From Pseudomonadota bacterium (lineage in GTDB: Bacteria; Pseudomonadota; Gammaproteobacteria; Burkholderiales; Burkholderiaceae_C), in assembly GCA_030538605.1 (NCBI GenBank), contig JAUNTQ010000009.1, positions 27,697 through 68,763 on the forward strand: a stretch of 41,067 nt of DNA. The letters run 5' to 3'. Made by a program: the position numbers and the translations under genes. Position 1 is the first letter of the stretch. Every line of letters starts with the position of its first letter. Positions 15,712 to 25,432 of this stretch are shown in pieces. The notes beneath the pieces are model-generated. The model saw only the letters and a program-made list of their open reading frames with translations, ran no database searches and was not told the origin of the DNA.

Positions 15712-15954
15712 GTTTGAACCTGGAAACGACAGCTCGCTTGCAAACTTCACGAAATGCCCATGAGTACTGGCTTTGCGGCTTCGATGACGCTCACCATATG
15801 GGTGAGGGCGCTACACGCCCGATCGCACCACGCTGGCCGCGCCATGCGGCGTTGCTCGTCCTAGCAGGCAGCAGCTAAGCGTCGTTCTCCCGCCTTGCCT
15901 GGCACGCCCATCGCGGCACGCTCGGACGTGTTCAACTGCCGTTTCTAGGTTGAA
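15712..15954. repeat. Possible MITE-like element with imperfect terminal inverted repeats
   Basis: AACCTGGAAACGACAG near 15717 and the complement of AACCTAGAAACGGCAG (ending about 15952) form imperfect inverted ends about 240 bp apart. The interior has no convincing gene. This occupies most of the 420-bp gap between the cytochrome gene and the RNase P RNA. It could be a miniature mobile element or chance pairing. Confidence 0.35.
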
Positions 15955-16039
15955 TGGTCAGCGCATCGTCGCCTGCGGGTGGCGGCATGCGCGGCAGCAC
16001 ACCATGCGCCCTGCGACATGCCCGTGCGCGCAAGAAAAA

Positions 16040-16362
16040 GTGTGAAGCCCGCCGATACGCCGGATTCTGTGCATGCCGGTTGCCCGGCATGTGACCGCCA
16101 TCAATCTGGGCCGCCGGTCGCCCGTGCGGCTCGGTGCCACCTACCCGCCAGCTCAGCGGGTCGCCTCATCGCTGGCCTACTTGGTGTTGCTGCGCGCAGA
16201 GATTGCCCGTTTCACCCTAACTTAAATAGGCTCGTCTCTGTTGCTCTGATCCTCACCTCACGGTGGAGAGCCGTTAGCTCCTGCGCTTACCCTGTGCAGT
16301 CCGGACGTTCCTCCAGTGCGCTCTTTCGAGACTTGCACCAGCGGCGGCCTGGCGGGCTTCAC
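16040..16362 (-). ncRNA. rnpB: RNase P RNA (class A)
   Basis: This is the catalytic RNA that matures tRNA 5' ends. On the minus strand the conserved GGAGGAACGTCCGGACTGCA and CACAGGGTAAGCG (CR-I region) are followed by GGGTGAAACGGG, the GAGGCGACC and GGTAGGT region, and the 3' ACAGAATCCGGCGTATCGG. The P1 ends GAAGCCCGCC and GGCGGGCTTC pair. Ends are set by P1 pairing and the predicted start point, so each may be off by a few bases. Confidence 0.95.
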
Positions 16363-16369
16363 GGGGGCG

Positions 16370-16375
16370 ATTATC
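16370..16375 (-). promoter_or_regulatory. Candidate -10 element of rnpB
   Basis: GATAAT on the minus strand lies 7 nt before the predicted 5' end of the RNA. No good -35 is seen. The promoter would overlap the stop region of the small membrane protein gene. Confidence 0.5.
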
Positions 16376-16384
16376 GCCGCCGCC

Positions 16385-16558
16385 CTACACCCAGCCGTAG
16401 ATCTGCGCGTAGATGTTGCCCGCGATCACCAGCAGCACGCCGATGACGCCCACGAACATGGCCACGCCGCCCAGCGGATGCTTGTTGGCGCTGTAGCCCC
16501 CGATCAGCAGCAGGCAGCTGATGGTCATGGCGATCATGTTGATGCGTAAAAGAGTCAT
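16385..16558 (-). CDS. 57-residue membrane protein of unknown function
   Basis: The product has two hydrophobic stretches, [14 protein letters not shown] (about 9-22) and [20 protein letters not shown] (about 32-51), joined by a short polar turn (SANKHPLGG). This fits a small two-helix inner-membrane hairpin protein. It sits directly upstream of rnpB on the same strand. An FNR-like box lies 80 bp upstream. I do not recognise the family. Confidence 0.7.
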   Translation of the reverse strand: MTLLRINMIAMTISCLLLIGGYSANKHPLGGVAMFVGVIGVLLVIAGNIYAQIYGWV

Positions 16559-16637
16559 GGCGGCAGGGTCGTGAGAAATCGAGCACTGCCATTGTCGGCC
16601 GGATGCGCCCCGCGCGCCGCCCCGCAGGCGACAGCGT

Positions 16638-16651
16638 TTGACGCGCATCAA
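16638..16651. promoter_or_regulatory. FNR/Anr-like box between the small membrane gene and cysK
   Basis: TTGACGCGCATCAA differs by one base from TTGAT-N4-ATCAA. It lies about 87 bp from the cysK start and 80 bp from the divergent small gene. The nearest -10-like sequences are weak on both sides, so its target is unclear. Confidence 0.45.
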
Positions 16652-16738
16652 GCGCCGGCCGGGGCATATCCTTATCACCCGGCGCCCGATCAACTGCGCC
16701 AGAATGGCCGTTTTCGCCCTCAACGGAGACCCTCGCCC

Positions 16739-17659
<921 letters not shown>

Positions 17660-17660
17660 C

Positions 17661-17738
17661 CCCCCTGAGCCGCCTTCGGCGTCTTCCCCCCGGAGGGGGG
17701 ACGCCGCCGGTCGCCGGGGGAACCCCGGCTCGGGCGGC
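17661..17738. repeat. C-rich stop-codon-associated repeat after cysK
   Basis: This unit has the same structure as those at 8250-8392: CCCCCTGAGCCGCC, a TTCGGC loop, a second C-run with GGAGGGGGGACG, then GGGGGAACCCCGGCTCGGGC. It fills almost the whole gap to the next gene. Confidence 0.85.
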
Positions 17739-17756
17739 TGCTTGATCTGCACACCC

Positions 17757-20111
17757 ATGTCCCAGAAAAAGAAAGGCGCATCGCTGGCCACCGGCCTGCT
17801 GTTTGGTGCGCGCGCCGCGCCAGCGGTGGCGGCCGCCTCGCCCGCGCAGCAGTTGCAGCAGGCGCTGGCCCTGCTGCGCCAGGGCCAGAGCGGCCGCGCC
17901 GAGGCGCTGCTGAACACGCTGAAAAACCACGACGACGCCCGCTTCGACGCGCTGCACCTGCTGGGCCTGATCGCGCTGCAACGCCAGCACGCCGCCGACG
18001 CGCTGGCGCTGTTCGAGCAAGCCGCGCAGCTGCGCCCCGCGCCCGCGCCGCTGCTGAACAACATGGGCATTGCCCTGCGCGAACTGGGCCGCCCCGCCGA
18101 CGCGATCGCCTGCTACGACCAGGCGCTGGCCCTGCAGCCTGGCCACGTCGAGGCGCTCGTCAACCGGGGCAACGCGCTGCGCGACATCGGCCAGCCGCAC
18201 GAAGCCATCGCCAGCCACGACCGCGCCCTGGCCCTGCAAGCCAACCACCCCCAGGCGCTGCACAACCGCGCCGCCGCCCTGCGCGATCTGGGCCAGCTGC
18301 AAGAAGCCCTGGCCAGCGCCCGCGCCGCCACCGCCGCCCGCGCTGACTACGCCGATGCGCACCTCCTGCTCGGCCTGTTGCTGCAAGACCTGAAGCAGCC
18401 CGCCGACGCCCTGCAAGCCCACGAGCACGTGCTGCGCCTGCCCGCCGCCCCGCCCGCCACGCGCGCCGCCGCGCTCAACGCCAAAGGCAGCGTGCTGGAA
18501 GAGCTGCAACGCCCCGCCGACGCCCTGGCCTGCTACGACCAGGCCCTGGCCATCGTCCCCGCCCAGCCCGACGCGCTGGCCAACCGCGCCAGCGCGCTGG
18601 AGGCGCTGAACCGCCTGGACGAAGCCGGGCAGGCGTACGACGCCGCCATCGCGGCCCGGCCCGGCAACCCCGGCCTGCTGGCCAACACCGCCCAGCTGCT
18701 GGCCCGGCGCGGCCAGCACGCACAGGCCGTGCAGCGCTTTGACGAAGCGCTGGCGCTCAACCCCGCCCAGCCCTACGCCGCCGGCGCGCGCCTGCACAGC
18801 GCGCGGCACCTGTGCGACTGGGCCGACCATGCCGCGCAATGCGCGCGCATCGAAGCCGGCGTGGCCGCGGGCGAGCGCGTGGTGCTGCCGTTTCACCTGC
18901 TCGGGCTGTCGGACGACGCCGCGCTGCAACGCCGCTGCGCCGAAGTCTTCGCCGCCGACCAGCACCCTGCGCGCACACCCGACGGCGCGCTGCTGGCCGT
19001 GCCGCGCCCGCACGCACCCGCAGACGGTCGCCTGCGCATCGCCTACCTGTCAGCCGATCTGCACGACCACGCCACCGCCCACCTGATGGCCGATGTGTTC
19101 GAGGCGCACGACCGCAGCCGCTTCGCGGTCTGGGCCTACAGCTTCGGCCCCGCCACGGGCGACGCCATGCAGGTGCGGCTGCAAGGCGCGTTCGAGCACT
19201 TCATCGACGCCCGCACCTTGAGCGACCGCGCCGTGGCCGAGCACATGGCGCGCGCGGGCATCGACATCGCCATCGACCTCAAGGGCTACACGCGCGACGC
19301 CCGCCCCGACATCCTCGCCTGGCGGCCCGCGCCCGTGCAGGTGAGCTACCTCGGCTACCCCGGCACGCTGGGCGCGCCCTATGTCGACGTGCTGCTGGCC
19401 GACGCCATGCTCGTGCCCCCCGGGGGCGAAGCGCCCTACACCGAGCGCGTCGTGCGCCTGCCCGGCAGCTACCAGGTCAACAACGCGCTGGCAGATGGCG
19501 CAGCGCCCCCGCCCACCCGCGCAGGCGCGGGCCTGCCCGCCGAAGGCTTCGTCTTTGCCTGCTTCAACAGCGCGTGGAAGATCGGCCCGCCCGTGTTCGA
19601 CGCCTGGATGCGCGTGCTCACCGCCGTGCCCGGCAGCGTGCTCTGGCTGCTGCAAGACAACGTCCCAGCAGCCGGCCACCTGCGCCGCGAAGCCGCCGCG
19701 CGCGGCGTGGCACCCGAGCGGCTGGTCTTCGCCCCCCGCCTGCCGCACGCCGAACACCTCGCGCGCCTGCCGCTGGCCGAGTTGTTTCTGGACTCCTTGC
19801 CCTATGGCGCCCACACCACCGCCAGCGACGCCCTGCGCCAGGGCGTGCCCGTGCTCACCTGCACGGGCAGCAGCTTTGCCAGCCGCGTAGGCGCCAGCCT
19901 GCTCACCGCGCTCGGCCTGCCCGAGCTCATCACGCACGCCTTGCCCGCCTACGAAGCCCGGGCCGTGGCCCTGGCACGCGAACCCGCGCAGCTGGCCGCG
20001 CTGCGCCAGCGCCTGCACGAGCAGCGCCACGCCAGCGGCCTTTTCAAGCCGCAGGCCTTCGCGCGCGGCCTCGAAGCCGCACTCACCGGCCTGTGGCAGG
20101 CGCGCGCCTGA
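17757..20111 (+). CDS. TPR protein with O-GlcNAc-transferase-like C-terminal domain
   Basis: This 784-residue protein has an N-terminal array of about eight to ten tetratricopeptide repeats (residues about 25-340; units such as ADAIACYDQALALQPGHVEA) followed by a SPINDLY/OGT-type glycosyltransferase domain (about 410-784; VSYLGYPGTLGAPYVDVLLAD, FNSAWKIGPPVFDAWMRVL, LFLDSLPYGAHTTASDALRQG). Bacterial members are predicted to glycosylate proteins such as flagellins, adhesins or EF-P-like targets; the target here is unknown. No signal peptide is present, so it is cytoplasmic. It is separated from cysK only by a repeat, so readthrough is possible. Confidence 0.9.
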   Translation: MSQKKKGASLATGLLFGARAAPAVAAASPAQQLQQALALLRQGQSGRAEALLNTLKNHDDARFDALHLLGLIALQRQHAADALALFEQAAQLRPAPAPLLNNMGIALRELGRPADAIACYDQALALQPGHVEALVNRGNALRDIGQPHEAIASHDRALALQANHPQALHNRAAALRDLGQLQEALASARAATAARADYADAHLLLGLLLQDLKQPADALQAHEHVLRLPAAPPATRAAALNAKGSVLEELQRPADALACYDQALAIVPAQPDALANRASALEALNRLDEAGQAYDAAIAARPGNPGLLANTAQLLARRGQHAQAVQRFDEALALNPAQPYAAGARLHSARHLCDWADHAAQCARIEAGVAAGERVVLPFHLLGLSDDAALQRRCAEVFAADQHPARTPDGALLAVPRPHAPADGRLRIAYLSADLHDHATAHLMADVFEAHDRSRFAVWAYSFGPATGDAMQVRLQGAFEHFIDARTLSDRAVAEHMARAGIDIAIDLKGYTRDARPDILAWRPAPVQVSYLGYPGTLGAPYVDVLLADAMLVPPGGEAPYTERVVRLPGSYQVNNALADGAAPPPTRAGAGLPAEGFVFACFNSAWKIGPPVFDAWMRVLTAVPGSVLWLLQDNVPAAGHLRREAAARGVAPERLVFAPRLPHAEHLARLPLAELFLDSLPYGAHTTASDALRQGVPVLTCTGSSFASRVGASLLTALGLPELITHALPAYEARAVALAREPAQLAALRQRLHEQRHASGLFKPQAFARGLEAALTGLWQARA

Positions 20112-20163
20112 GCGCAGGCCCAAGCCGCCGCCCAGTCCGGTGGTGGCTTGAGATAAAAATAGT

Positions 20164-20238
20164 AGCTGCTTGCGTAGGTTTTGCATCATTTTCATGATGA
20201 TGTATAAATATTTTGTTGTATATCGTACGCAAACAGCT
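20164..20238. repeat. AT-rich palindromic intergenic element, copy 3
   Basis: Arms AGCTGCTTGCGTA (20164-20176) and TACGCAAACAGCT (20226-20238, one mismatch) enclose an AT-rich core. It separates the TPR/OGT gene from the dcw promoter region. The remaining gene-free DNA up to 20430 shows nothing I recognise. Confidence 0.8.
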
Positions 20239-20431
20239 ATAAAAATATTCAAGCATCCCCTTTTGTGCCGTCTGCACGCAGCGCACCCACGCGCGTGACG
20301 CACGCCGCCTTTCGCCCCTCACATTCAAAGACCGCGCTAAGTGCGCGTTTTCAAAGCATTTTTCATTTCAAGGCATGGAGGAAAAAACAGCTAAGGTCTT
20401 GATTTCATTGAAATAAATTGTGTGCCAGCCC

Positions 20432-20459
20432 TTGCCCCGTGGGCATTTCCTGCTACAGT
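20432..20459 (+). promoter_or_regulatory. Candidate mraZ (dcw) promoter
   Basis: TTGCCC (20432-20437) and TACAGT (20454-20459) are 16 bp apart, and the -10 carries an extended TGC. The AGTG operator array begins on the -10 itself. Confidence 0.5.
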
Positions 20460-20490
20460 GCAAAAAAGTGCAATTAAGTGGTGGAAAGTG
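20457..20490 (+). promoter_or_regulatory. MraZ operator: four AGTG repeats at 10-bp period
   Basis: AGTG occurs at 20457, 20467, 20477 and 20487, exactly one helical turn apart. MraZ proteins bind short G-rich direct repeats with 10-bp spacing just upstream of mraZ (TGGGN in E. coli). The position overlapping the -10 fits autorepression. Confidence 0.75.
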
Positions 20491-20543
20491 CCATTTCCAC
20501 CCCCACCCGCCACCACGGCAGGCCACACACGCAGGGAAATCAG

Positions 20544-20972
20544 GTGTTTCAAGGGGCGTCATCGCTGAGTCTGGATGCAAAGGGAAGGCTTTCCGTGCCT
20601 ACCCGGCACCGTGACGTCCTGAGCGCCACCGCCGACGGCCAGCTCACCATCACCAAGCACCCGCACGGCTGCCTGATGGTGTTTCCCCGCCCCGAGTGGG
20701 AAAAATTCCGCGAACGCCTGGCCCAGATGCCCATGTCCGCCCAATGGCTCAAGCGCATCTTTCTGGGCAGCGCCATGGACGTGGACATGGACGGCACAGG
20801 CCGCGTGCTGGTGTCGCCCGAGCTGCGCCAGGCCGCGGGCCTCACGCGCGAGGTCATGCTGATGGGCATGGGCAGCCATTTCGAGCTGTGGGACAAGGCC
20901 ACCTACGACGCCAAGGAGGCCGAGGCCATCGAGGCCGGCATGGCCCAGGCGTTTGACGAGCTGGTGTTCTGA
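20544..20972 (+). CDS. mraZ: Transcriptional regulator MraZ
   Basis: This 142-residue protein has two SpoVT-AbrB-like DNA-binding halves ([15 protein letters not shown] near the start and [14 protein letters not shown] in the second half). It forms ring oligomers and represses the dcw operon. The start is GTG 20544: the family N-terminus is (M)FQGAS and AGGGA lies upstream; the longer open frame from 20478 would include the operator. It is the first gene of the cluster, 17 bp before rsmH. Confidence 0.94.
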   Translation: MFQGASSLSLDAKGRLSVPTRHRDVLSATADGQLTITKHPHGCLMVFPRPEWEKFRERLAQMPMSAQWLKRIFLGSAMDVDMDGTGRVLVSPELRQAAGLTREVMLMGMGSHFELWDKATYDAKEAEAIEAGMAQAFDELVF

Positions 20973-20989
20973 AAAAGGGCGAATGGCGG

Positions 20990-21907
20990 GTGAACACATG
21001 GTCACACACCACGGTCCTGCTGAACGAGGCGGTGCAAGCCCTCGTCACGGACCCGCAGGGCCGCTACGTGGACGCCACGTTTGGCCGCGGCGGCCATGCG
21101 CGCCTGATCCTGCAGCACCTGGGCGCGCAAGGCAGCCTGACGGCCTTCGACAAGGATCCCGAGGCACTGGCCGAGGCGGCGCGCATGGCCGATGCGCGCT
21201 TTGCCATCCGCCACCAGGGCTTTGCCGCGCTGGGGGAGTTGCCGCCGCGCAGCGTGGCCGGGGTGTTGATGGACTTGGGCATCAGCTCGCCGCAGATCGA
21301 CAACCCCGCGCGGGGTTTTTCTTTTCGTGCCGACGGCCCGCTGGACATGCGCATGGACCCCACGCGCGGGCAGAGCGCCGCCGAATGGCTGGCCGCAGCC
21401 AGCGAACGCGAGATCGCGGAGGTGATTCGTGACTATGGCGAAGAACGGTTTGCTGGCGCCATTGCAAAGGCGCTTGTCGCTCGCCGACAGGCGGGGAGCG
21501 CTGTTGCATCCACCCTCGAACTGGCCAGCCTCGTGGCTGGCGCGGTCAAAACCCGCGAGCCGGGCCAGAACCCTGCAACGCGCACATTTCAGGCTGTTCG
21601 GATTTTCGTCAACGCCGAGCTTGAAGAGCTCCGCCAGGCGCTAGAGGCCAGCCTGCATGTGCTGCAACCCGGAGGCCGGCTCGTGGTGATCAGCTTTCAC
21701 TCGCTGGAAGACCGCATCGTCAAGCAGTTCATCGCCCGGCATGCGAAGGCGGTGGTGGACCGCCGCGCGCCTTTTGCCGAGCCGCCGCCCACCCTGCTGC
21801 GCGCCCTGGGCCGCGTGCGCGCCAGCGACGCCGAAGTGGCCGCCAACCCGCGCGCGCGCAGCGCCGTCATGCGCGTGGCCGAGCGCACGGAGGCCCCGGC
21901 GTGCTGA
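20990..21907 (+). CDS. rsmH: 16S rRNA (cytosine-1402-N4)-methyltransferase
   Basis: RsmH (MraW) methylates N4 of C1402 in the 16S rRNA P site. At 305 residues it has the usual length. Motifs: [10 protein letters not shown] at the N-terminus, [12 protein letters not shown] (SAM motif I), [12 protein letters not shown] and the C-terminal [14 protein letters not shown]. Start is GTG 20990; the nearby ATG codons at 20983 and 20998 are out of frame. It overlaps ftsL by 7 bp. Confidence 0.96.
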   Translation: MNTWSHTTVLLNEAVQALVTDPQGRYVDATFGRGGHARLILQHLGAQGSLTAFDKDPEALAEAARMADARFAIRHQGFAALGELPPRSVAGVLMDLGISSPQIDNPARGFSFRADGPLDMRMDPTRGQSAAEWLAAASEREIAEVIRDYGEERFAGAIAKALVARRQAGSAVASTLELASLVAGAVKTREPGQNPATRTFQAVRIFVNAELEELRQALEASLHVLQPGGRLVVISFHSLEDRIVKQFIARHAKAVVDRRAPFAEPPPTLLRALGRVRASDAEVAANPRARSAVMRVAERTEAPAC

Positions 21908-22203
21908 GGCTGTCCATCGTGCTGCTGGCCGCCGTCATGGTGTCGGCGCTGTACCTGGTGCGCGTGCAGTACGACTCGCGCCGGCTGTTCACCGAGCTGG
22001 ACCGCGCCGTGGCCGAGTCGCACCGGCTGGAGACCGAGCACGGCCGCCTGGAAGTGGAAAAGCGCGCCGCCGCCACCTCGCTGCGCGTAGAAACGCTGGC
22101 GCGCGACAAGCTCGCCATGCGCACCATCACGCCGGCCATCACCGAATACGTCACCTCTGCCGCCGCCGTGCGCGGCAGCGCGCCTGCGGAGGGACGGCCA
22201 TGA
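21901..22203 (+). CDS. ftsL: Cell division protein FtsL
   Basis: This 100-residue bitopic protein has a transmembrane helix at about residues 3-20 ([17 protein letters not shown]) and a periplasmic coiled coil ([24 protein letters not shown]) that assembles with FtsB and FtsQ. The start is GTG 21901 inside the rsmH end. It overlaps ftsI by 4 bp (ATGA). Confidence 0.92.
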   Translation: MLRLSIVLLAAVMVSALYLVRVQYDSRRLFTELDRAVAESHRLETEHGRLEVEKRAAATSLRVETLARDKLAMRTITPAITEYVTSAAAVRGSAPAEGRP

Positions 22204-23936
22204 AAGACCTTCGCTACACCTCCAGCCCGCTGCTGGCGTCCAAGACGCCGATGTGGCGCAGCAAGTTCATCGTGGCCATGCTGGCACTGGCCTTCATCGG
22301 GCTGATTGCGCGCGCGGCCTACGTGCAGGTGTTCGGCAACGCCTTCTTCCAGCGCCAGGGCGAGGTGCGCTTTGCCCGCACGCTGGAGCTGCCCGCCAGC
22401 CGTGGCCGCATCTTCGACCGCAACGGCCTGCTGCTGGCATCCAGCGTGGTCGCGCCCAGCATCTGGGCGGTGCCCGAAGACGTCAACCGCGACCCGTCCA
22501 GGCTGCCGCAGCTCGCGCGCCTGCTCGACATGCCGCTGGCCGAGCTGAAGAAACGCCTGGCCGATGAGGACAAGACCTTCGTCTGGCTCAAGCGCCAGGT
22601 GGACGAGCCGGTGGCCAGGCAGATCGCCGAGCTGAAGATCGCCGGCATCCACCAGCGCAAGGAATACAAGCGCAAATACCCCGAGGGCGAAGCCGCCGCG
22701 CACGTGGTGGGCTTTGCCAACGTCGAGAACCAGGGCCAGGAAGGCGCGGAGCTGGCGTTCGAAAAGCAGCTGTCGGGCCAGAGCGGCTCGCGCCGCGTCA
22801 TCCGCGACCGGCTGGGCCGCGTGGTGGAAGCCGTGGGCGAGGAAGTGCCGCCCGTGGACGGGCAGGACGTGCAGCTGTCCATCGACAGCAAGGTGCAGTT
22901 CTTCGCCTACCAGAAGCTGCGCGACGCCGTGCGCGAGCACAAGGCCAAGGCCGGCAGCGTGGTGGTGCTCGATGCGCAGACCGGCGAAGTGCTGGCCCTG
23001 GCCAACTACCCCAGCTACGCGCCCGACAACCGCCGCAACCTCACCGGCGCGCAACTGCGCAACATCGCCGTGACCGACACCTTCGAGCCCGGCTCCACCA
23101 TGAAGCCCATCACCGTGGCCATGGCGCTGGAGGCGGGCAAGGTCACGCCGCAAACGCCCATCGCCACCGCGCCGGGCCATTACCAGCTCGACAAGTTCAC
23201 CATCCGCGACACGCGCAACCACGGCACGCTCACGGTGGAAGGCGTGGTGCAGAAGTCGAGCAACGTCGGTTCGCTCAAGATCGCGCAGCGCCTGACCGCC
23301 CAGCAGATGTGGGACACCTACACCGCCCTGGGCTATGGCCGCCGGCCCGAGATCACCTTCCCCGGCGCCGCCAGCGGCCGCGTGCGCCCGTGGAAGAGCT
23401 GGCGGCCCGTGGAGCAGGCCACCATGTCGTATGGCTACGGCCTGTCGGCGTCGCTCTTTCAGATGGCGCATTCGTACACCGCGCTCTCGCACGATGGCCG
23501 CGTCATTCCGCCCACCCTGGTCAAGGCGCCCGAGGGCGCGCAGGCCGAAGGCGTGCGCGTGTTCTCCGAGAAAAACGCCCGCGCCGTGCGCAAGATGCTG
23601 GAGATGGCCGCCGGCCCCGGCGGCACCGGCCAGCGCGCGCAGACGCTGGGCTATTCGGTGGGCGGCAAATCGGGCACCGCGCGCAAGCAGCAGGGCCGGG
23701 GCTACGCGGCCAACAAATACCGCGCCTGGTTCACCGGCATGGCACCCATCGACAACCCGCGCGTCATCGTCGCGGTGATGGTGGACGAGCCAAGCAACGG
23801 CGTGTACTACGGCGGCGCGGTGGCCGCCCCCGTGTTCAGCGAAGTGGTGCAGCAAACCCTGCGCATCATGGGTGTGCAGCCCGACATGGCCGTCAAGCCG
23901 GCCATCGTGGCGCAGCAGGTAGAGGAGTCGTTTTGA
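22200..23936 (+). CDS. ftsI: Septal peptidoglycan transpeptidase FtsI (PBP3)
   Basis: This class B penicillin-binding protein cross-links septal peptidoglycan with FtsW. It has 578 residues: one N-terminal membrane helix (about 23-42), a pedestal domain beginning ELPASRGRIFDRNG, and a transpeptidase domain with STMK (nucleophile Ser299), SSN (353-355) and KSGT (490-493). ATG 22200 overlaps the ftsL stop; TTG of murE overlaps its own stop. Confidence 0.96.
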   Translation: MKDLRYTSSPLLASKTPMWRSKFIVAMLALAFIGLIARAAYVQVFGNAFFQRQGEVRFARTLELPASRGRIFDRNGLLLASSVVAPSIWAVPEDVNRDPSRLPQLARLLDMPLAELKKRLADEDKTFVWLKRQVDEPVARQIAELKIAGIHQRKEYKRKYPEGEAAAHVVGFANVENQGQEGAELAFEKQLSGQSGSRRVIRDRLGRVVEAVGEEVPPVDGQDVQLSIDSKVQFFAYQKLRDAVREHKAKAGSVVVLDAQTGEVLALANYPSYAPDNRRNLTGAQLRNIAVTDTFEPGSTMKPITVAMALEAGKVTPQTPIATAPGHYQLDKFTIRDTRNHGTLTVEGVVQKSSNVGSLKIAQRLTAQQMWDTYTALGYGRRPEITFPGAASGRVRPWKSWRPVEQATMSYGYGLSASLFQMAHSYTALSHDGRVIPPTLVKAPEGAQAEGVRVFSEKNARAVRKMLEMAAGPGGTGQRAQTLGYSVGGKSGTARKQQGRGYAANKYRAWFTGMAPIDNPRVIVAVMVDEPSNGVYYGGAVAAPVFSEVVQQTLRIMGVQPDMAVKPAIVAQQVEESF

Positions 23937-25432
23937 CCCCTCTGGTTTTGCACACCCCAGCCGAAGCCGCCACATGGCTGCGCACGCGCGTGACCGGGCA
24001 ATTGACTGCCGACAGCCGCGCCGTGCGCGCGGGCGACGGCTTCATTGCCTGGCCGGGCGCAGCCACCGATGGGCGGCGCTACGTGGGTGCGGCGCTGGCG
24101 CAGGGGGCGGCGGCGTGCCTGGTCGAGCAAGAAGGTGCCGAGGCATTCGGCTTTGCGCAAGACAGCGTGGCCGCCTATCCGCAACTGAAAGCCGCCACCG
24201 CCCTGGTGGCCGATGCCTATTACGCATCGCCCTCCGAAGCGCTGAACATGGTCGCCATCACGGGCACCAACGGCAAGACCTCATGCGCCTGGTGGCTGTC
24301 GTCGGCGCTATCGCAACTGAAGCTGCCCGCGCTTTCTCCGTGTGCGCTTGTCGGCACTTTGGGTGTGGGTGTGGCACCGGATGTGCAGCCCACCGGCCTG
24401 ACCACGCCCGACCCGGTGCTGCTCCAGCAGCGCCTGCGCGGCTTCGTTGATGCAGGCGTCAAAAGCTGCGCCATCGAAGCCTCGTCCATCGGCCTGGCCG
24501 AGCACCGGCTGGACGGCACGCGCATCCGCGTGGCGGTGTTCACCAACTTCACGCAAGACCACCTCGACTATCACGGCAGCATGGCGGCCTACTGGCAGGC
24601 CAAGGCCGCGCTGTTCGACTGGCCCGGCTTGCAGGCGGCGGTCATCAACCTGGACGATGCGCGCGGCCCGGCGCTGGCCGGGCATGCACGCGCGTGCGGG
24701 CTGGACGTGTGGACGGTGTCGCTGCGCCAACCCGCGCGCCTGGCCGCCAGCGCGCTGCACCATGGCCCGCAGGGCTTGCAGTGGCAGGTGCATGAGGGCG
24801 ACGCCAGCCACGCACTGGCCACCACGCTGGTGGGCGACTACAACGCCGCCAACGCCATGTGCGTGCTGGGCGCGCTGCGCGCACTGGGCGTGCCGCTGGC
24901 CGACGCCGTGACCGCCTGCGCCCGCCTGCCCGCCGTGCCGGGCCGCATGGAATGCATCGAACAAGCCGACGCACCGCTGGCCGTGGTGGACTACGCCCAC
25001 ACGCCCGACGCCGTTGAAAAAGCCCTGACCGCGCTGCGCCCGCTGGCCGCACGGCGCGGCGGGCGACTGTGGTGCGTGTTCGGCTGCGGCGGCAACCGCG
25101 ACGCGGCCAAGCGCCCGCTGATGGCCGCCGCCGCCGAAAGCGCCGCCGACGTGCTGCTGCTCACCAGCGACAACCCGCGCCATGAAGACCCGCAGGCCAT
25201 CATCGCCGCCATGCAGCGCGGCCTGGCCCGCGCCGAAGCCGCCCGCGTGCAGCCCGACCGCGCCGCCGCCATTGCGCAGGCCCTGCGCGAGGCCGCACCC
25301 GCCGACGTGGTGCTGATCGCAGGCAAGGGCCACGAGGACTACCAGGACGTGCGTGGTGAACGCCTGCCCTTTTCCGACCAGGCCGAGGCGCGCCGCGCCC
25401 TGGCCGCCCGCGCGGCGGAGATGCCTGCATGA
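23933..25432 (+). CDS. murE: UDP-MurNAc-tripeptide ligase (meso-DAP adding)
   Basis: This ATP-dependent cytoplasmic ligase adds meso-diaminopimelate to UDP-MurNAc-L-Ala-D-Glu. It has 499 residues: P-loop GTNGKTS (111-117), then the meso-DAP specificity motif DNPR (413-416). The start is a TTG at 23933 overlapping the ftsI stop (TTGA). AGAGGAG lies about 7 nt upstream and the family N-terminus begins here. A rare start codon may keep its translation low or coupled to ftsI. Confidence 0.94.
   Translation: MTPLVLHTPAEAATWLRTRVTGQLTADSRAVRAGDGFIAWPGAATDGRRYVGAALAQGAAACLVEQEGAEAFGFAQDSVAAYPQLKAATALVADAYYASPSEALNMVAITGTNGKTSCAWWLSSALSQLKLPALSPCALVGTLGVGVAPDVQPTGLTTPDPVLLQQRLRGFVDAGVKSCAIEASSIGLAEHRLDGTRIRVAVFTNFTQDHLDYHGSMAAYWQAKAALFDWPGLQAAVINLDDARGPALAGHARACGLDVWTVSLRQPARLAASALHHGPQGLQWQVHEGDASHALATTLVGDYNAANAMCVLGALRALGVPLADAVTACARLPAVPGRMECIEQADAPLAVVDYAHTPDAVEKALTALRPLAARRGGRLWCVFGCGGNRDAAKRPLMAAAAESAADVLLLTSDNPRHEDPQAIIAAMQRGLARAEAARVQPDRAAAIAQALREAAPADVVLIAGKGHEDYQDVRGERLPFSDQAEARRALAARAAEMPA

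Noticed and set aside
15621-16039. tRNA gene or small protein next to rnpB
   Set aside because: No cloverleaf or TTCRANY-like T-loop could be placed, and the open frames lack ribosome sites and typical composition.
16559-16738. Riboswitch or SAM-type leader for cysK
   Set aside because: The gap is short and shows no conserved riboswitch core; only the FNR-like dyad stands out.
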